Source: Chitinophagales bacterium
Lineage (GTDB): Bacteria > Bacteroidota > Bacteroidia > Chitinophagales > UBA8649
Length of the DNA: 64,000 bases
Assembly: GCA_020635975.1 (NCBI GenBank)
Contig: JACJYT010000007.1
Location: forward strand, 71,838-135,837
Direction: 5' to 3'
Shown here: positions 34,729 to 44,267 of the stretch, piece after piece
How the letters are laid out: every line of letters begins with the position of its first letter
Numbering within the stretch: position 1 is the first letter of the stretch
Notes under the pieces: model-generated
The model's input: the letters and a program-made list of their open reading frames with translations, nothing else
What the model was told of the DNA's origin: nothing
Databases searched by the model: none
Made by a program: the position numbers and the translations under genes

Positions 34729-35187
34729 TTGGAAGAGTTTTTTTCGGCCTTATTGGTCTTCGGTTTATCTACAATCAAATTTCTTAGTGGCATAGTTACT
34801 TCCTTAGGCTTACACCAAGGTTTGTTACCTTCTTATGTTAGTACCGTAGGTGGCGGTATCATTGGTGTTTTTGTTTTTACTTTTTTTGGAGAGATAATTT
34901 CTATATGGTATAATAAATTGTTTCCGAATAGAACTAAACGAGTATTTACTTCCTGGAATCGCTTTATCGTAAAAGTGAGAAGAAACTTTGGACTTCCAGG
35001 TATTGCTTTTTTAACCCCATTATTATCTATTCCTATCGGCATTTTTCTTTCTTTATCCTTAACAAAAGATAAAGGGAAAATACTTCTTTTCATGTTTGTT
35101 TCCTTTTTAGCATGGACAACAATTATATTTGTGCCGTACTATTTACTCGATATCAATCTTAAAGATTGGTTTTCAAGTATCTTTTAA
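34729..35187 (+). CDS. Small integral membrane protein (unknown function)
   Basis: A 152-residue protein with about four hydrophobic segments (around 4-22, 36-56, 83-103 and 111-133). Between them is a basic loop, SIWYNKLFPNRTKRVFTSWN. The segment GLPGIAFLTPLLSIPIG looks like the re-entrant motifs of small exporter or DedA/COG2426-like families, but this is only a resemblance. There is no ATG at the 5' end; TTG 34729 is the best start, since the next Met is near the C-terminus. It lies nine bases upstream of the S41 protease and is probably co-transcribed with it. Confidence 0.75.
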   Translation: MEEFFSALLVFGLSTIKFLSGIVTSLGLHQGLLPSYVSTVGGGIIGVFVFTFFGEIISIWYNKLFPNRTKRVFTSWNRFIVKVRRNFGLPGIAFLTPLLSIPIGIFLSLSLTKDKGKILLFMFVSFLAWTTIIFVPYYLLDINLKDWFSSIF

Positions 35188-35196
35188 ATTTGTTTT

Positions 35197-36810
35197 ATGT
35201 TATCTAATAACGATGGTGCAAGTAAGACTTCCAAAGAAAGCTTACACCCACTTCTCATAGCACTAGTTTTAGCCGGAGGTATTGTTCTAGGTTATTTAAT
35301 TAATGCTGCATCTCCATCTAAGCCAAGTGTTTTTAGCTCGTACACCTACGATAAAATGGATGATTTATTAGACTATATCGAAAACAATTATGTGGATTCT
35401 ATAGACCGCAGCGAATTAGAAGAAAAGGCTATAGTAGAGCTATTAATGGATTTAGATCCACATTCTTATTATATACCGGCTACGGAGATGGTGGGCATAG
35501 AAGAAGATATGCAAGGCAATTTTGAAGGTATTGGAGTACAATTCTTAATAGAGAAGGATACAGTAAGAATAGAATCTCCTATTCAAGGTGGACCTTCAGA
35601 AAAAGTAGGAATTGAAGCAGGAGATTTAATTATTACCATAGAAGACTCTTTAGTTGCGGGAGTAGGAATTACCAATAGTGATGTGATGAAGTTACTTAAA
35701 GGGCCTAAAGGCACCTCGGTAAATTTAGAAGTTTTGCGAAACTCTAAGATTTTAGCTTTTACTATCGTTCGAGATAAAATTCCTTTATATAGCGTGGATA
35801 TCGCTTATTTGATTAAGGACAAAACAGGCTATTTAAAAATCAATAGATTTAGCGCTACTACCTACGATGAATTCATGAAAGGCATGGAAGAGCTATTAGA
35901 TCAAGGGATGGAAAGTTTAATTCTTGATTTGAGAAATAATCCAGGAGGCTACCTACAAGCCGCTGTAGATATTGCAGATGAATTTTTATCCGATAAAAAA
36001 TTAATTGTTTATACCGAAGGCTTGCACCAAAGAAAATACGAATACAGTGCTGGTAAAAAGGGTGTTTTTGAAAAGGGCAAATTAGTAGTACTTCTTGATC
36101 AAAATTCAGCTTCTGCAAGTGAAATCTTGGCAGGTGCCATCCAAGACTGGGATAGAGGTTTAATAATAGGAAGAAGAAGTTTTGGAAAGGGCTTGGTACA
36201 AGATCAACATCTTTTTCCTGATAATTCTGCACTTCGTTTAACTATTGCTAGATATTATACGCCTTCAGGTAGAAGTATTCAAAAACCTTATGAAGATAAG
36301 CAAGCTTATTTCTTAGAGCTAGATGAACGCTATCTAGATGGGGAACTTTTGGGACTAGATTCTAATCAGAACAAACAGGACACCGTAAAATACTATACAC
36401 TAATCGAAAAGAAAGAGGTGTATGGAGGAGGGGGCATCTCTCCAGATATATTCGTACCAATAGATACGAGCTATGCCAACCTTTTTGTGGCACAATTACG
36501 AGCTTCAATTTTGCCTTTCTTACATGATTACAAGGCAAAAAATGAGAGTGAATTGACGAAATATGAACTTGACGATTTTGTACAGAAATTTCAAGTAAGC
36601 GATAAGATGCTTGGTGATTTTATAAGTTTCGCACAGAAACAAAGTTCAGTTGAATTGGGTGGTTTAAATGCCACTTATTCTAGGGGTTTAAAAATCCTTT
36701 TAAAAGCGAATTTAGCAAAGCAGCTATTTTATAATGAAGGCTTCTTTAAAGCCATCAATCAAGAAGATCAATTAATTTTGGAAGCAATAAAAAGTATCGA
36801 AGGAAATTAA
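35197..36810 (+). CDS. S41-family C-terminal processing peptidase
   Basis: A periplasmic serine protease related to CtpA/Prc that trims or degrades envelope proteins. An N-terminal anchor lies at about 18-40. A PDZ domain spans roughly 100-185 (IESPIQGGPSEKVGIEAGDL). The catalytic domain has LILDLRNNPGGYLQAAVDIA near 242-261, the Ser motif NSASASEILAGAI near 305-317, and the Lys in GRRSFGKGLVQD near 327-338. Both catalytic residues are present. The last 100 residues are a helical extension. It overlaps the convergent tdk gene by four bases. Confidence 0.93.
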   Translation: MLSNNDGASKTSKESLHPLLIALVLAGGIVLGYLINAASPSKPSVFSSYTYDKMDDLLDYIENNYVDSIDRSELEEKAIVELLMDLDPHSYYIPATEMVGIEEDMQGNFEGIGVQFLIEKDTVRIESPIQGGPSEKVGIEAGDLIITIEDSLVAGVGITNSDVMKLLKGPKGTSVNLEVLRNSKILAFTIVRDKIPLYSVDIAYLIKDKTGYLKINRFSATTYDEFMKGMEELLDQGMESLILDLRNNPGGYLQAAVDIADEFLSDKKLIVYTEGLHQRKYEYSAGKKGVFEKGKLVVLLDQNSASASEILAGAIQDWDRGLIIGRRSFGKGLVQDQHLFPDNSALRLTIARYYTPSGRSIQKPYEDKQAYFLELDERYLDGELLGLDSNQNKQDTVKYYTLIEKKEVYGGGGISPDIFVPIDTSYANLFVAQLRASILPFLHDYKAKNESELTKYELDDFVQKFQVSDKMLGDFISFAQKQSSVELGGLNATYSRGLKILLKANLAKQLFYNEGFFKAINQEDQLILEAIKSIEGN

Positions 36811-37394
36811 TTCTTTCCTTGCTTAGCCATGCCTTCTTTATAGCACTTTCTACATCTCGGCTCGTAACTTTCCATCTCACCTAACATAACAGTTTTGTTG
36901 TTAGAAACTGTCCTATACGAATGCACGGCAATATCCCCACAAACAACACAAATTGCGTGTACCTTGGTAATATAGTCGGCTATACTAAGTAGTGCTGGCA
37001 TAGGACCAAAGGGCTTGCCTAAGAAATCCATATCCAAACCGGCAATAATTACTCGAGTTCCTCTATTGGCTAGCTTTTCGCAAACAGCTACTAACTCCAT
37101 ATCGAAAAATTGAGCTTCATCTATGCCCACCACCTCAACACCATCTGCAAGCAGTAAAATATTTTCAGAATGACTAACTGGGGTACTTCTTATCTTATTT
37201 TTATCGTGAGAAACGACCTCATTTTCATCGTAGCGAACGTCAATTTCGGGCTTAAATATCTCTACCGACTTGTTAGCAATGATAGCACGCTTTAGTCTTC
37301 GTATAAGTTCTTCCGTTTTTCCTGAAAACATAGAGCCACATACAACTTCTATCCAGCCCTTTTTATCCTTATTTAAACTCGGTTCGATAAACAT
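36807..37394 (-). CDS. tdk: Thymidine kinase, type II
   Basis: Salvages thymidine to dTMP with ATP. The P loop is VVCGSMFSGKTEELIRRLKR (about 18-37). Walker B is GIDEAQFFD (about 105-113) and the lasso region carries a structural zinc site, ICVVCGDIAVHSYR and then CRKCYKE near the end. The length of 195 is typical for the tetrameric TK1-like group. A -7-like box lies just five bases upstream of the ATG, implying a leaderless transcript. Confidence 0.96.
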   Translation of the reverse strand: MFIEPSLNKDKKGWIEVVCGSMFSGKTEELIRRLKRAIIANKSVEIFKPEIDVRYDENEVVSHDKNKIRSTPVSHSENILLLADGVEVVGIDEAQFFDMELVAVCEKLANRGTRVIIAGLDMDFLGKPFGPMPALLSIADYITKVHAICVVCGDIAVHSYRTVSNNKTVMLGEMESYEPRCRKCYKEGMAKQGKN

Positions 37395-37399
37395 CGAAA

Positions 37400-37407
37400 C
37401 AAAAATA
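37400..37407 (-). promoter_or_regulatory. -7 box of tdk promoter
   Basis: Reads TATTTTTG on the minus strand, with five bases between it and the tdk ATG. Confidence 0.5.
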
Positions 37408-37485
37408 CAAGCTATTAGATAAGAAATGCCTTCTTTAAATAAATTTTTTTAAGTTAATTTCGTTCTTGCTATAAAAGGAAGCATT

Positions 37486-38091
37486 ATGACAACAACAGAA
37501 GAAGTGAAATTACTCTTAGATAAGGTAAATTTATTATTTAATGTTTTTGCTAAAGAAGATTTAGCTAATATTTCAGCTCTTGAAAAACAGCTTCTGAAGG
37601 AGCAAGTTCAAAACTTACTCCATAAAATCGATGACTTAGGCCAAGAAACAAAAGAAAGTGTAGTATCTAAGTTAGATCGTAATGAAACACCACAAATAGA
37701 ACCAAAAGCTGAAGTAATAACAAGAGAAGAAGCAAAACCCGAAGTAAAGCCAATGGTTGAAGAAGCAAAGAAGAACTTAAATGTGGAAGAGGCGGTACAA
37801 ATTCCTAGAGAAGAATCTAAAGCTTCTAGTAGTTTAAGCAAGCCAACGAGAACCATGCAGCAAATAATAGATTTAAATAAGAGCTTTATCTTTCGATCTG
37901 AACTTTTCAAAGGTGATAATGAAGCTTATCTTAGTTTTATAGCAAAGCTGAATACCATAGAAGAAGAGGAAGCCTCTGTAGCTTATGTGAACAAAATAGT
38001 GGCAGAAAGAAATTGGGATTTGGAAGATAAGGTCGTTGAATTGATGTTTAAAGCTGTCGAAAAACGCTTTACTCCTTTATTACAAAATTAG
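37486..38091 (+). CDS. Conserved hypothetical cytoplasmic protein
   Basis: A 201-residue protein with no signal peptide or membrane segment. Residues 1-60 are helical. Residues 60-120 are a low-complexity linker rich in Glu, Lys and Pro. The C-terminal block starts at TMQQIIDLNKSFIFRSELF, followed by GDNEAYLSFIAKLNTIEE and VNKIVAERNW. I recall similar C-terminal blocks in hypothetical proteins of Bacteroidota but know no function. The preceding AAGGAAGC is a good ribosome site. It begins a tight run of genes with the acetyltransferase and flippase. Confidence 0.75.
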   Translation: MTTTEEVKLLLDKVNLLFNVFAKEDLANISALEKQLLKEQVQNLLHKIDDLGQETKESVVSKLDRNETPQIEPKAEVITREEAKPEVKPMVEEAKKNLNVEEAVQIPREESKASSSLSKPTRTMQQIIDLNKSFIFRSELFKGDNEAYLSFIAKLNTIEEEEASVAYVNKIVAERNWDLEDKVVELMFKAVEKRFTPLLQN

Positions 38092-38094
38092 ATT

Positions 38095-38688
38095 TTGAAA
38101 GAAAGGATAAAAAATATTCTAATCGCTCTCGACGATAGTTTGTTTCGCTTTGTAGTGAAACTAGCTTATCCTGCTTATGAAAGACCAAGAAGGGGATATC
38201 AATACAATTTCAAAATCCTTTCTAGTTATTTTATTGCTCAGAAAATACTTAGAATTAATGCAGCAGTTCCTTGGCCAGTGCATTTCACCTCTAAGGTGCT
38301 TGGAGTAGAACACATAGAGAAGGGAATTTGCTGTGATCCGGGAGACAATATTGGTGTATATATCAATGCCTATGGCGGTTTAAAACTAGGAAATAATGTA
38401 AATATTGGTCAAAATTCTGTGATTACCACTACCAATCACTACAAATATGATCATAGAAAATTGTCTACTACTAAAGGAGTAGTAATAGGATCGAATGTAT
38501 GGATAGGAGCGAACTGCTCCATTGTTGCTGGGAGTAAAATAGGCGACAATGTAACTATTGGTGCTGGCTGTGTAATTAGAGGAGAAATTCCATCTAACTG
38601 TACGGTGATTAATTCGAATACATCTTTAAGCTTCATTCCAAAATCCAAGGATTATGAATGGGATTGTACCAAAGATGAACTTATATGA
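38095..38688 (+). CDS. Left-handed beta-helix (hexapeptide) acyltransferase
   Basis: A 197-residue transferase related to serine and polysaccharide O-acetyltransferases. From about residue 90 there are hexapeptide turns, GNNVNIGQNSVITTTNHY, then GVVIGSNVWIGANCSIVAGS and IGDNVTIGAGCVI; His in TTNHYKYDH is the candidate catalytic base. The start is TTG 38095, three bases after the previous stop. It overlaps the flippase gene by four bases (ATGA). With a flippase downstream, the acceptor is probably a cell-surface glycan (inference). Confidence 0.88.
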   Translation: MKERIKNILIALDDSLFRFVVKLAYPAYERPRRGYQYNFKILSSYFIAQKILRINAAVPWPVHFTSKVLGVEHIEKGICCDPGDNIGVYINAYGGLKLGNNVNIGQNSVITTTNHYKYDHRKLSTTKGVVIGSNVWIGANCSIVAGSKIGDNVTIGAGCVIRGEIPSNCTVINSNTSLSFIPKSKDYEWDCTKDELI

Positions 38689-39953
38689 TTCAGCGTCTAT
38701 TTAAATCTAGCTTTTTAAAATTTACCTCTATTGTCTTTTTAGGGAATTTTTTGGCTCAAGTTCTCTTTTTTTTGGCCTTCGTATACTTTGCTAGATATTT
38801 CGAAAAGGAAGTAATAGGCATCTATACGGTTTTCATTTCTCTTTCTATTTTGTTAGCTATACCAGCCACTGGAAGGTACGAACTAGCCATTATGCTCCCA
38901 AAAAAGCTCAGCGAAGCAGCCTCTTTGCTTCTTATTGCCTTAGTCTTGGCGTTTCTTTTTTCGCTTTTACTTGCACTACTTCTAGCCACACTACCTCTCC
39001 AGGCTTATTTTAACAAATTAGAACGATTGGATGAATTTTTATTATTGCTTCCCATAGGGGTATTTTTCATGGCTTCCTTTCAAAGCTTCAACATTTACTA
39101 CAACAAGTTAGGTTATTTTAAGTGGAATGCATTTGCTAAAATTATACAATCTGGTGGCATGTTTGCTTTTAGTATTTTTCTTGGTAATTACTTTGGTTTT
39201 AGTGCCTTGGCTCTAATCTTAGCATGGGTATTAAGTCATCTCTTAAGTTTTACCCTTTACCTTGTCTTGTTTATCATAAGCAGAGAAAAGCAAAGTTTAG
39301 CAGAAAGTTTTGCCCTAATTAAAAGTTACAAGCGCTATCCGAGTGTCTCTTTATTGTCTAACTTCTTAAATACACTATCTATAGAGTTACCCAATTACTT
39401 TATTCCTAGTTTTTGGGGTAATTCTGTGCAAGCTCTTTATGCATATGGCGCGAGAATTGCAGGAATGCCTAGAAATTTTATTGCGGCGGCTGTTGGCGAA
39501 GTTTTTTACAGCTCATCTAGTTTACTCGCTAAGGAAAATAAAGAAGAACTTTATTTACACCTTAAAAAAATTACCCGTTCCCTTTTTCTTTTTGCTGTGA
39601 GTATTTATGCTTTAGGAATGCTAAGCAGTTGGTACCTTTTTCCTTTGGTATTTGGTGCCGAATATAAGGCTGCAGTACCTTATTTTAATTGGCTGGCCAT
39701 CGCTTCAATTTTTCTTTTTATCCAATCGCCAATATCCGTTATTAGCGATGTGATAGGGAAGTTGAAACCTCCACTATATTTCACCATGGTATCCTTAGTC
39801 TGTAAGTTCTCTGCTTTAGCTTTTGCAGCCTATTACCTTGCAAATCCTATCCACATGATTGCCTTATATGCCTTGGTAAGTTCTGCCTTATCCTTCTTTT
39901 GGATAAACTACTTGTTTAAAATGACTAAAGATTTTAAAGAAAATGTAATTTAA
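38685..39953 (+). CDS. Oligosaccharide flippase family protein (Wzx-like)
   Basis: A 422-residue polytopic membrane protein with about 12 hydrophobic segments spread over the full length. The N-terminal FTSIVFLGNFLAQVLFFLAF followed by YFARYFEKEVIGIYTVFISL matches the opening of MOP-superfamily polysaccharide flippases. No cytosolic domain. It would move a lipid-linked glycan across the inner membrane. It is translationally coupled to the acetyltransferase, yet no glycosyltransferases or polymerase are here, so this is a fragment of a dispersed surface-glycan pathway. Confidence 0.9.
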   Translation: MIQRLFKSSFLKFTSIVFLGNFLAQVLFFLAFVYFARYFEKEVIGIYTVFISLSILLAIPATGRYELAIMLPKKLSEAASLLLIALVLAFLFSLLLALLLATLPLQAYFNKLERLDEFLLLLPIGVFFMASFQSFNIYYNKLGYFKWNAFAKIIQSGGMFAFSIFLGNYFGFSALALILAWVLSHLLSFTLYLVLFIISREKQSLAESFALIKSYKRYPSVSLLSNFLNTLSIELPNYFIPSFWGNSVQALYAYGARIAGMPRNFIAAAVGEVFYSSSSLLAKENKEELYLHLKKITRSLFLFAVSIYALGMLSSWYLFPLVFGAEYKAAVPYFNWLAIASIFLFIQSPISVISDVIGKLKPPLYFTMVSLVCKFSALAFAAYYLANPIHMIALYALVSSALSFFWINYLFKMTKDFKENVI

Positions 39954-39965
39954 AGCGGGATTTTT

Positions 39966-39973
39966 TAACTTTG
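39966..39973 (+). promoter_or_regulatory. -7 box of the TPR-protein promoter
   Basis: Reads TAACTTTG with eight bases to the ATG at 39982; the mRNA would be nearly leaderless. Confidence 0.5.
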
Positions 39974-39981
39974 ATAAAGTC

Positions 39982-41685
39982 ATGAAGCAAGCCAAATTAC
40001 TTTTTGTACTATTCTTTTGTCTTAGCAGTTTAAATTCTAAGGCGCAATTTTTGGATCTTTCCGAATACAATATCCTCTACAAGCAAGGGAAGTATCAAGA
40101 TGCATGGATAGCTATTATGATGCAAACTGCAATTACCCAGGAAGAGCAAAAACTAAAGAGCATTTCCTTAGCTCGAGTTAACTACAATTTAGGTCAATAC
40201 AAGCAATGTTTAGATGAACTTACTAAACTACAAGATCCTCGTTATGATGCTCTGCTTGCTATGACTTACTTTAAATTGGATAGTTTTCATCAATTAATAC
40301 ATCTAATAAACAATGATGAACATTTAGAAAGTTATAACGACACTATTTATCTAGTATTGGCAGACGCTCAATTTAAGATTGGGCGTTTTGAAGAGGCTAT
40401 TATCAAGTATAGAATGATCCAAGTTTTAGACAAAAATTATAGCTATACTATCTTTAAAAAACTTGGTATTGCCGAGTACTATTTTGGCATGTATTTCAAC
40501 GCTATGGAAAATCTTCAAAAAGCTTTAGCGGTACTTCCTAGTGATTATGAAATTTATAGTTATTTAGGGATGAGCTATTTTAATGTTCATAATATTGATA
40601 AAGCGATAAGAACGCTGCGACAAGGAATTGACCCAAAAGATCCACTTAGTGCGGAGTGTGCCGTAAACCTAGGTTTAGTATATGATGAAATCTTAGAGTA
40701 CGACAGTTCCTTATGGGTGCTAGAAGATGCCTTAGAAATAGATAGTAATAGGCTAGATGCCTATTATTTTCTTGGAAATATTCATTACAACAGGAAGCAG
40801 TACGAAAAAAGCAATTTCTATTACACCAAATTACTTAGTTTGAATCCGAAATTTGAATATGCCTATGAACCACTTGCCAATTCACTTTTCTTTAGTGGCT
40901 TATATGATGAGGCCATTAACAAATATCGACAATCTACCTACTTTAATGGTAATGACCCGAAATCCTTTAATTTAATAGGTATATGTTATTTACAGAAGAA
41001 AGACTACATAACCGCCTTTCATTATTTTGAGGAAGCAGCTAAAGTTTCTCCAGATTACGGATTAGCTTACTTTAATCTGGCAAGTTTAGCATTTGATCAA
41101 GCTTGGTACGATGAAGCCATAAGCTATTGTTCCTACGCCTTAAAGTCGAATCCCGAAGATGGTGACATTCATTTTCTTTTAGGAAGAACTTACATTCAAT
41201 TAGGCATGTTAGATCAAGCACAAAGTAGTCTAGAATCTTGCATTAAATACAATTCTTTAAATGCAAATGCTTATCGCTATTTAGGAGACATTTGCCTAAT
41301 GAAAAATGAAAAAAGAAAAGCATCATTTTACTATGGTTTTCATACTATACTCGACCCAAGTAGCTTTGATGGTTTCTATTATCTTGGTTTGAACCAGTTT
41401 AACCTTAGTGATTTTAACGAATCTAAGAAAAGTCTTAGCAAAGCTTTAGAAATTCAGAATGACTCTTATTCTTGCAAAATTGCCTTGGCAAAAACCTTAA
41501 TTAAGTTAGGCGAAAATGCACAAGCCTTAGTGCTTTTGGAGGAGGCTTATCAAGTAGAAAGTTCTGCTAAACTGTGTTTGATATTAAGTATTGCACACAA
41601 AAACTTAAAAAATAAGAATGAGGCACGCTATTTCGAAGAATTAGCTTACGAAATTGACCCGGTTCTAAAAAATTACATTTTCTAG
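39982..41685 (+). CDS. Secreted/periplasmic tetratricopeptide-repeat protein
   Basis: A 567-residue protein. The signal peptide (about 1-21) ends NSKAQF. The rest is built almost wholly of TPR helix pairs, more than ten of them, for example around YYFGMYFNAMENLQKALAVL, AYYFLGNIHYNRKQYEKSNF and HFLLGRTYIQLGMLDQAQSS. It has no enzymatic domain or sorting tag. It is probably a periplasmic protein-protein scaffold; the partner is unknown. Confidence 0.88.
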   Translation: MKQAKLLFVLFFCLSSLNSKAQFLDLSEYNILYKQGKYQDAWIAIMMQTAITQEEQKLKSISLARVNYNLGQYKQCLDELTKLQDPRYDALLAMTYFKLDSFHQLIHLINNDEHLESYNDTIYLVLADAQFKIGRFEEAIIKYRMIQVLDKNYSYTIFKKLGIAEYYFGMYFNAMENLQKALAVLPSDYEIYSYLGMSYFNVHNIDKAIRTLRQGIDPKDPLSAECAVNLGLVYDEILEYDSSLWVLEDALEIDSNRLDAYYFLGNIHYNRKQYEKSNFYYTKLLSLNPKFEYAYEPLANSLFFSGLYDEAINKYRQSTYFNGNDPKSFNLIGICYLQKKDYITAFHYFEEAAKVSPDYGLAYFNLASLAFDQAWYDEAISYCSYALKSNPEDGDIHFLLGRTYIQLGMLDQAQSSLESCIKYNSLNANAYRYLGDICLMKNEKRKASFYYGFHTILDPSSFDGFYYLGLNQFNLSDFNESKKSLSKALEIQNDSYSCKIALAKTLIKLGENAQALVLLEEAYQVESSAKLCLILSIAHKNLKNKNEARYFEELAYEIDPVLKNYIF

Positions 41686-41804
41686 ATTTTCACTAGCTTT
41701 TCCATCCTAGCCTTGCAGAAATGATCGGATAGTTTCGCTTCGAGATTTATATAAATTAATGAACAAATTACTTAACTTTAGCGCTGTCAACAAGCCGTCT
41801 ATTG

Positions 41805-44264
41805 ATGAAACTAGGTTTAAGTATCTTGCTCTTATTGCTGTATTTTTCAGCTTTTTCTCAAAGTAATTCAAATCCCTATTCTTGTTATTCTAATAAGAAG
41901 GGAGCCAAATATGGCGAAAAAAGCGCTTTAGATAATAGAAGCGACACGCTTGATATTGAATCTTTTATACTTCATATGGATGTTCAAGATTGGAACGCTA
42001 GAAATTTAGTAGCAAAAGCCGAATTGCAATTAAAGGCCTTAAAAAATAATGTTGGCTCTATAAGCTTAGATCTATTAGGATTAAGCGTAGATTCTGTGAA
42101 GCAGAATGCTCAAAGTTTGAATTACACCTACAACGATACGCTTTTAGTGGTTCAATTTGCCAATAGTTTAGCCTTAAATAGTTTGGCTAACATAGAGATT
42201 TTCTATCATGGTACTCCAGTTCAAAATGCTGGTGATTGGGGTGGTTTTTATTGGAACAACACTTATGCCTTTAATATTGGTGTAAGTTTCCTTGAAGATC
42301 CCCATAATTATGGTAGGGTTTGGTTTCCTTGTTTTGACAATTTTGTAGAGCGAGCCTTATTCGAATATTACATTACAACTTCAGCCAACAGAAAGGCTTT
42401 TTGTGGAGGCTTACTAATAGAAGAAATCGATAATGTAGACGGAAGTAAAACATGGCATTGGCGCATGTCGCAGGAAATTCCGAGTTACTTAGCCTCTATG
42501 GCGGTATCGGACTACCAAACTCTTAATTCTTCTTATACCAATATTAACAACCAAGTAATTCCAATTCAATTAGCAGCTCGAGCAGCAGATACCACCGCTC
42601 TTAAAAACTCATTTCTTAACTTAAATAATGCTCTCGAATGTTTTGAAACATCTTATGCACCCTATGCTTGGGATAGAGTAGGTTACTGTTTAAGCTCATT
42701 CAATTCGGGCGCTATGGAACATGCTTGCAATATTAATTATATGCGCAATGCCGTAACAGGTTCTACGGCTAATGAAACCTTGATGGCACATGAACTTTCC
42801 CATCATTGGTGGGGAAACCTAATTACTTGCTCGAAAGCCGAAGACATGTGGCTTAATGAAGGCTGGGCAAGCTATTCAGAAGCTTTGTTTACCGAATTTG
42901 TTTATGGTACGGAGGCTTATAAAGACTATTCTAGAGATAATCATGATAAAGTACTTCGCTTAATTCATATTAATGATGGTGCTTATTATCCTGTTTCGGG
43001 TGTTCCAAGCGAGCAAACTTACAGCTCTACGGTTTACGATAAAGGGGCAGACATGGCGCATACCATTAGAGGAATTTTAGGCGACAGTGTATTCTTTAAC
43101 TGCTTAAACAGCTTCTTACTAGATTATTCGTTTCAGGATGTTAGTTCTACACTTTTTCAAAACCATCTTAGCGCCTGTTCTGGCAAAGACTTAAGTAGCT
43201 TTTTTAATACTTGGATTTTTGAAAAAGGATTTCATCATTACAGCTTAGGAAGTGTTAGCATTCTGGAAGAAGGCAATACGGCCATTGTTGAAGGCTCTGT
43301 AGTAGAAAAATTATGGGAAAACGGAAGCTATACGGAATATTTAAGCATACCAATTAGCTTTTTCAGCGAAAATATGGAACGTTATGATGCCAATGTGCTT
43401 GTTTATGGAGAGTGTTCTAGTTTCCGCTTGAATCTTCCTTTTGTTCCCGTATTCTACGCTTTAGATATGGAAGAAAGAATTCAAGATGCCACGGTCGATA
43501 AGTATAGTTTCCTCTCTCAAACTGGCAGCCATAACTTTGGTTTAGCTCGAATTGAACTAGATGTTAAAAGCATTAACGATTCCGTTTTAGTTCGCGCAGA
43601 ACATCATTACATTAAACCCGATGCCTTTCAAAATCCGGTTCCGGGTCTTCATCTATCTCCTAATCGATATTGGAGTCTCGGAGGGGTTTGGAAGGATGGC
43701 TTTTCTGCAGATGCCATCTTCCAATACAATGGTAGTACTAGTCAGAATTTAGGTTATTTAGATAATGCTTTTATTACAAGTTCAGAGGATAGTTTAGTTC
43801 TCCTTTTTAAAGCAAAGCATCAAGATGATTGGAGCTTAGTTGATTCCTTCGAAGTTTTTACTCAAGGCAGCGTTTTTAACAAGCAGGGTTATATAAAGGT
43901 CTACGATGTTAAAATGGGTGATTATGCTATGGCAATCTATGACCATAGTATAGCTAGTGACTCTTCCATTTTTAGTGCGTGTGAGTTCACGGGAGTATAT
44001 ACCATAGAAAGATTTAAGAAACTTTTAAAAATATATCCTGTCCCTGCCAACCAATACTTTAATGTAGAATTTTTAGATGAGAACAAAGATATGTTACAAC
44101 TCAGCGTAGTGAATATTCTAGGCAAAGAAGTATTTCATTACCGGGTTAAGCCTTTTGAAAACTCGGTAAAAATAAGCACAGAAAACTGGGCAAAAGGTAC
44201 TTATATTCTTAAAATTGAACGCAAAGATCAAGTGGTATATACCGAAAAAATACAGGTGAATTAA
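41805..44264 (+). CDS. Secreted M1-family zinc aminopeptidase with T9SS type A sorting domain
   Basis: I chose ATG 41805 rather than TTG 41802. The signal peptide ends near residue 20 (FSAFS-QSN). The catalytic motif is HELSHHWWGN with His329, Glu330 and His333, and the third ligand is Glu352 in MWLNEGWASYSEAL. The exopeptidase Gly-rich motif appears as SGAMEHACNINY, altered from the usual GAMEN form. The C-terminal 80 residues (YPVPANQYFNVEFL to the end) are a T9SS type A domain, so it is exported across the outer membrane. 819 residues. Confidence 0.94.
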   Translation: MKLGLSILLLLLYFSAFSQSNSNPYSCYSNKKGAKYGEKSALDNRSDTLDIESFILHMDVQDWNARNLVAKAELQLKALKNNVGSISLDLLGLSVDSVKQNAQSLNYTYNDTLLVVQFANSLALNSLANIEIFYHGTPVQNAGDWGGFYWNNTYAFNIGVSFLEDPHNYGRVWFPCFDNFVERALFEYYITTSANRKAFCGGLLIEEIDNVDGSKTWHWRMSQEIPSYLASMAVSDYQTLNSSYTNINNQVIPIQLAARAADTTALKNSFLNLNNALECFETSYAPYAWDRVGYCLSSFNSGAMEHACNINYMRNAVTGSTANETLMAHELSHHWWGNLITCSKAEDMWLNEGWASYSEALFTEFVYGTEAYKDYSRDNHDKVLRLIHINDGAYYPVSGVPSEQTYSSTVYDKGADMAHTIRGILGDSVFFNCLNSFLLDYSFQDVSSTLFQNHLSACSGKDLSSFFNTWIFEKGFHHYSLGSVSILEEGNTAIVEGSVVEKLWENGSYTEYLSIPISFFSENMERYDANVLVYGECSSFRLNLPFVPVFYALDMEERIQDATVDKYSFLSQTGSHNFGLARIELDVKSINDSVLVRAEHHYIKPDAFQNPVPGLHLSPNRYWSLGGVWKDGFSADAIFQYNGSTSQNLGYLDNAFITSSEDSLVLLFKAKHQDDWSLVDSFEVFTQGSVFNKQGYIKVYDVKMGDYAMAIYDHSIASDSSIFSACEFTGVYTIERFKKLLKIYPVPANQYFNVEFLDENKDMLQLSVVNILGKEVFHYRVKPFENSVKISTENWAKGTYILKIERKDQVVYTEKIQVN

Positions 44265-44267
44265 TAT

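Noticed and set aside
38095..39953. Complete capsule or O-antigen cluster
   Set aside because: Only an acetyltransferase and flippase are present; glycosyltransferases, polymerase and nucleotide-sugar genes are missing.
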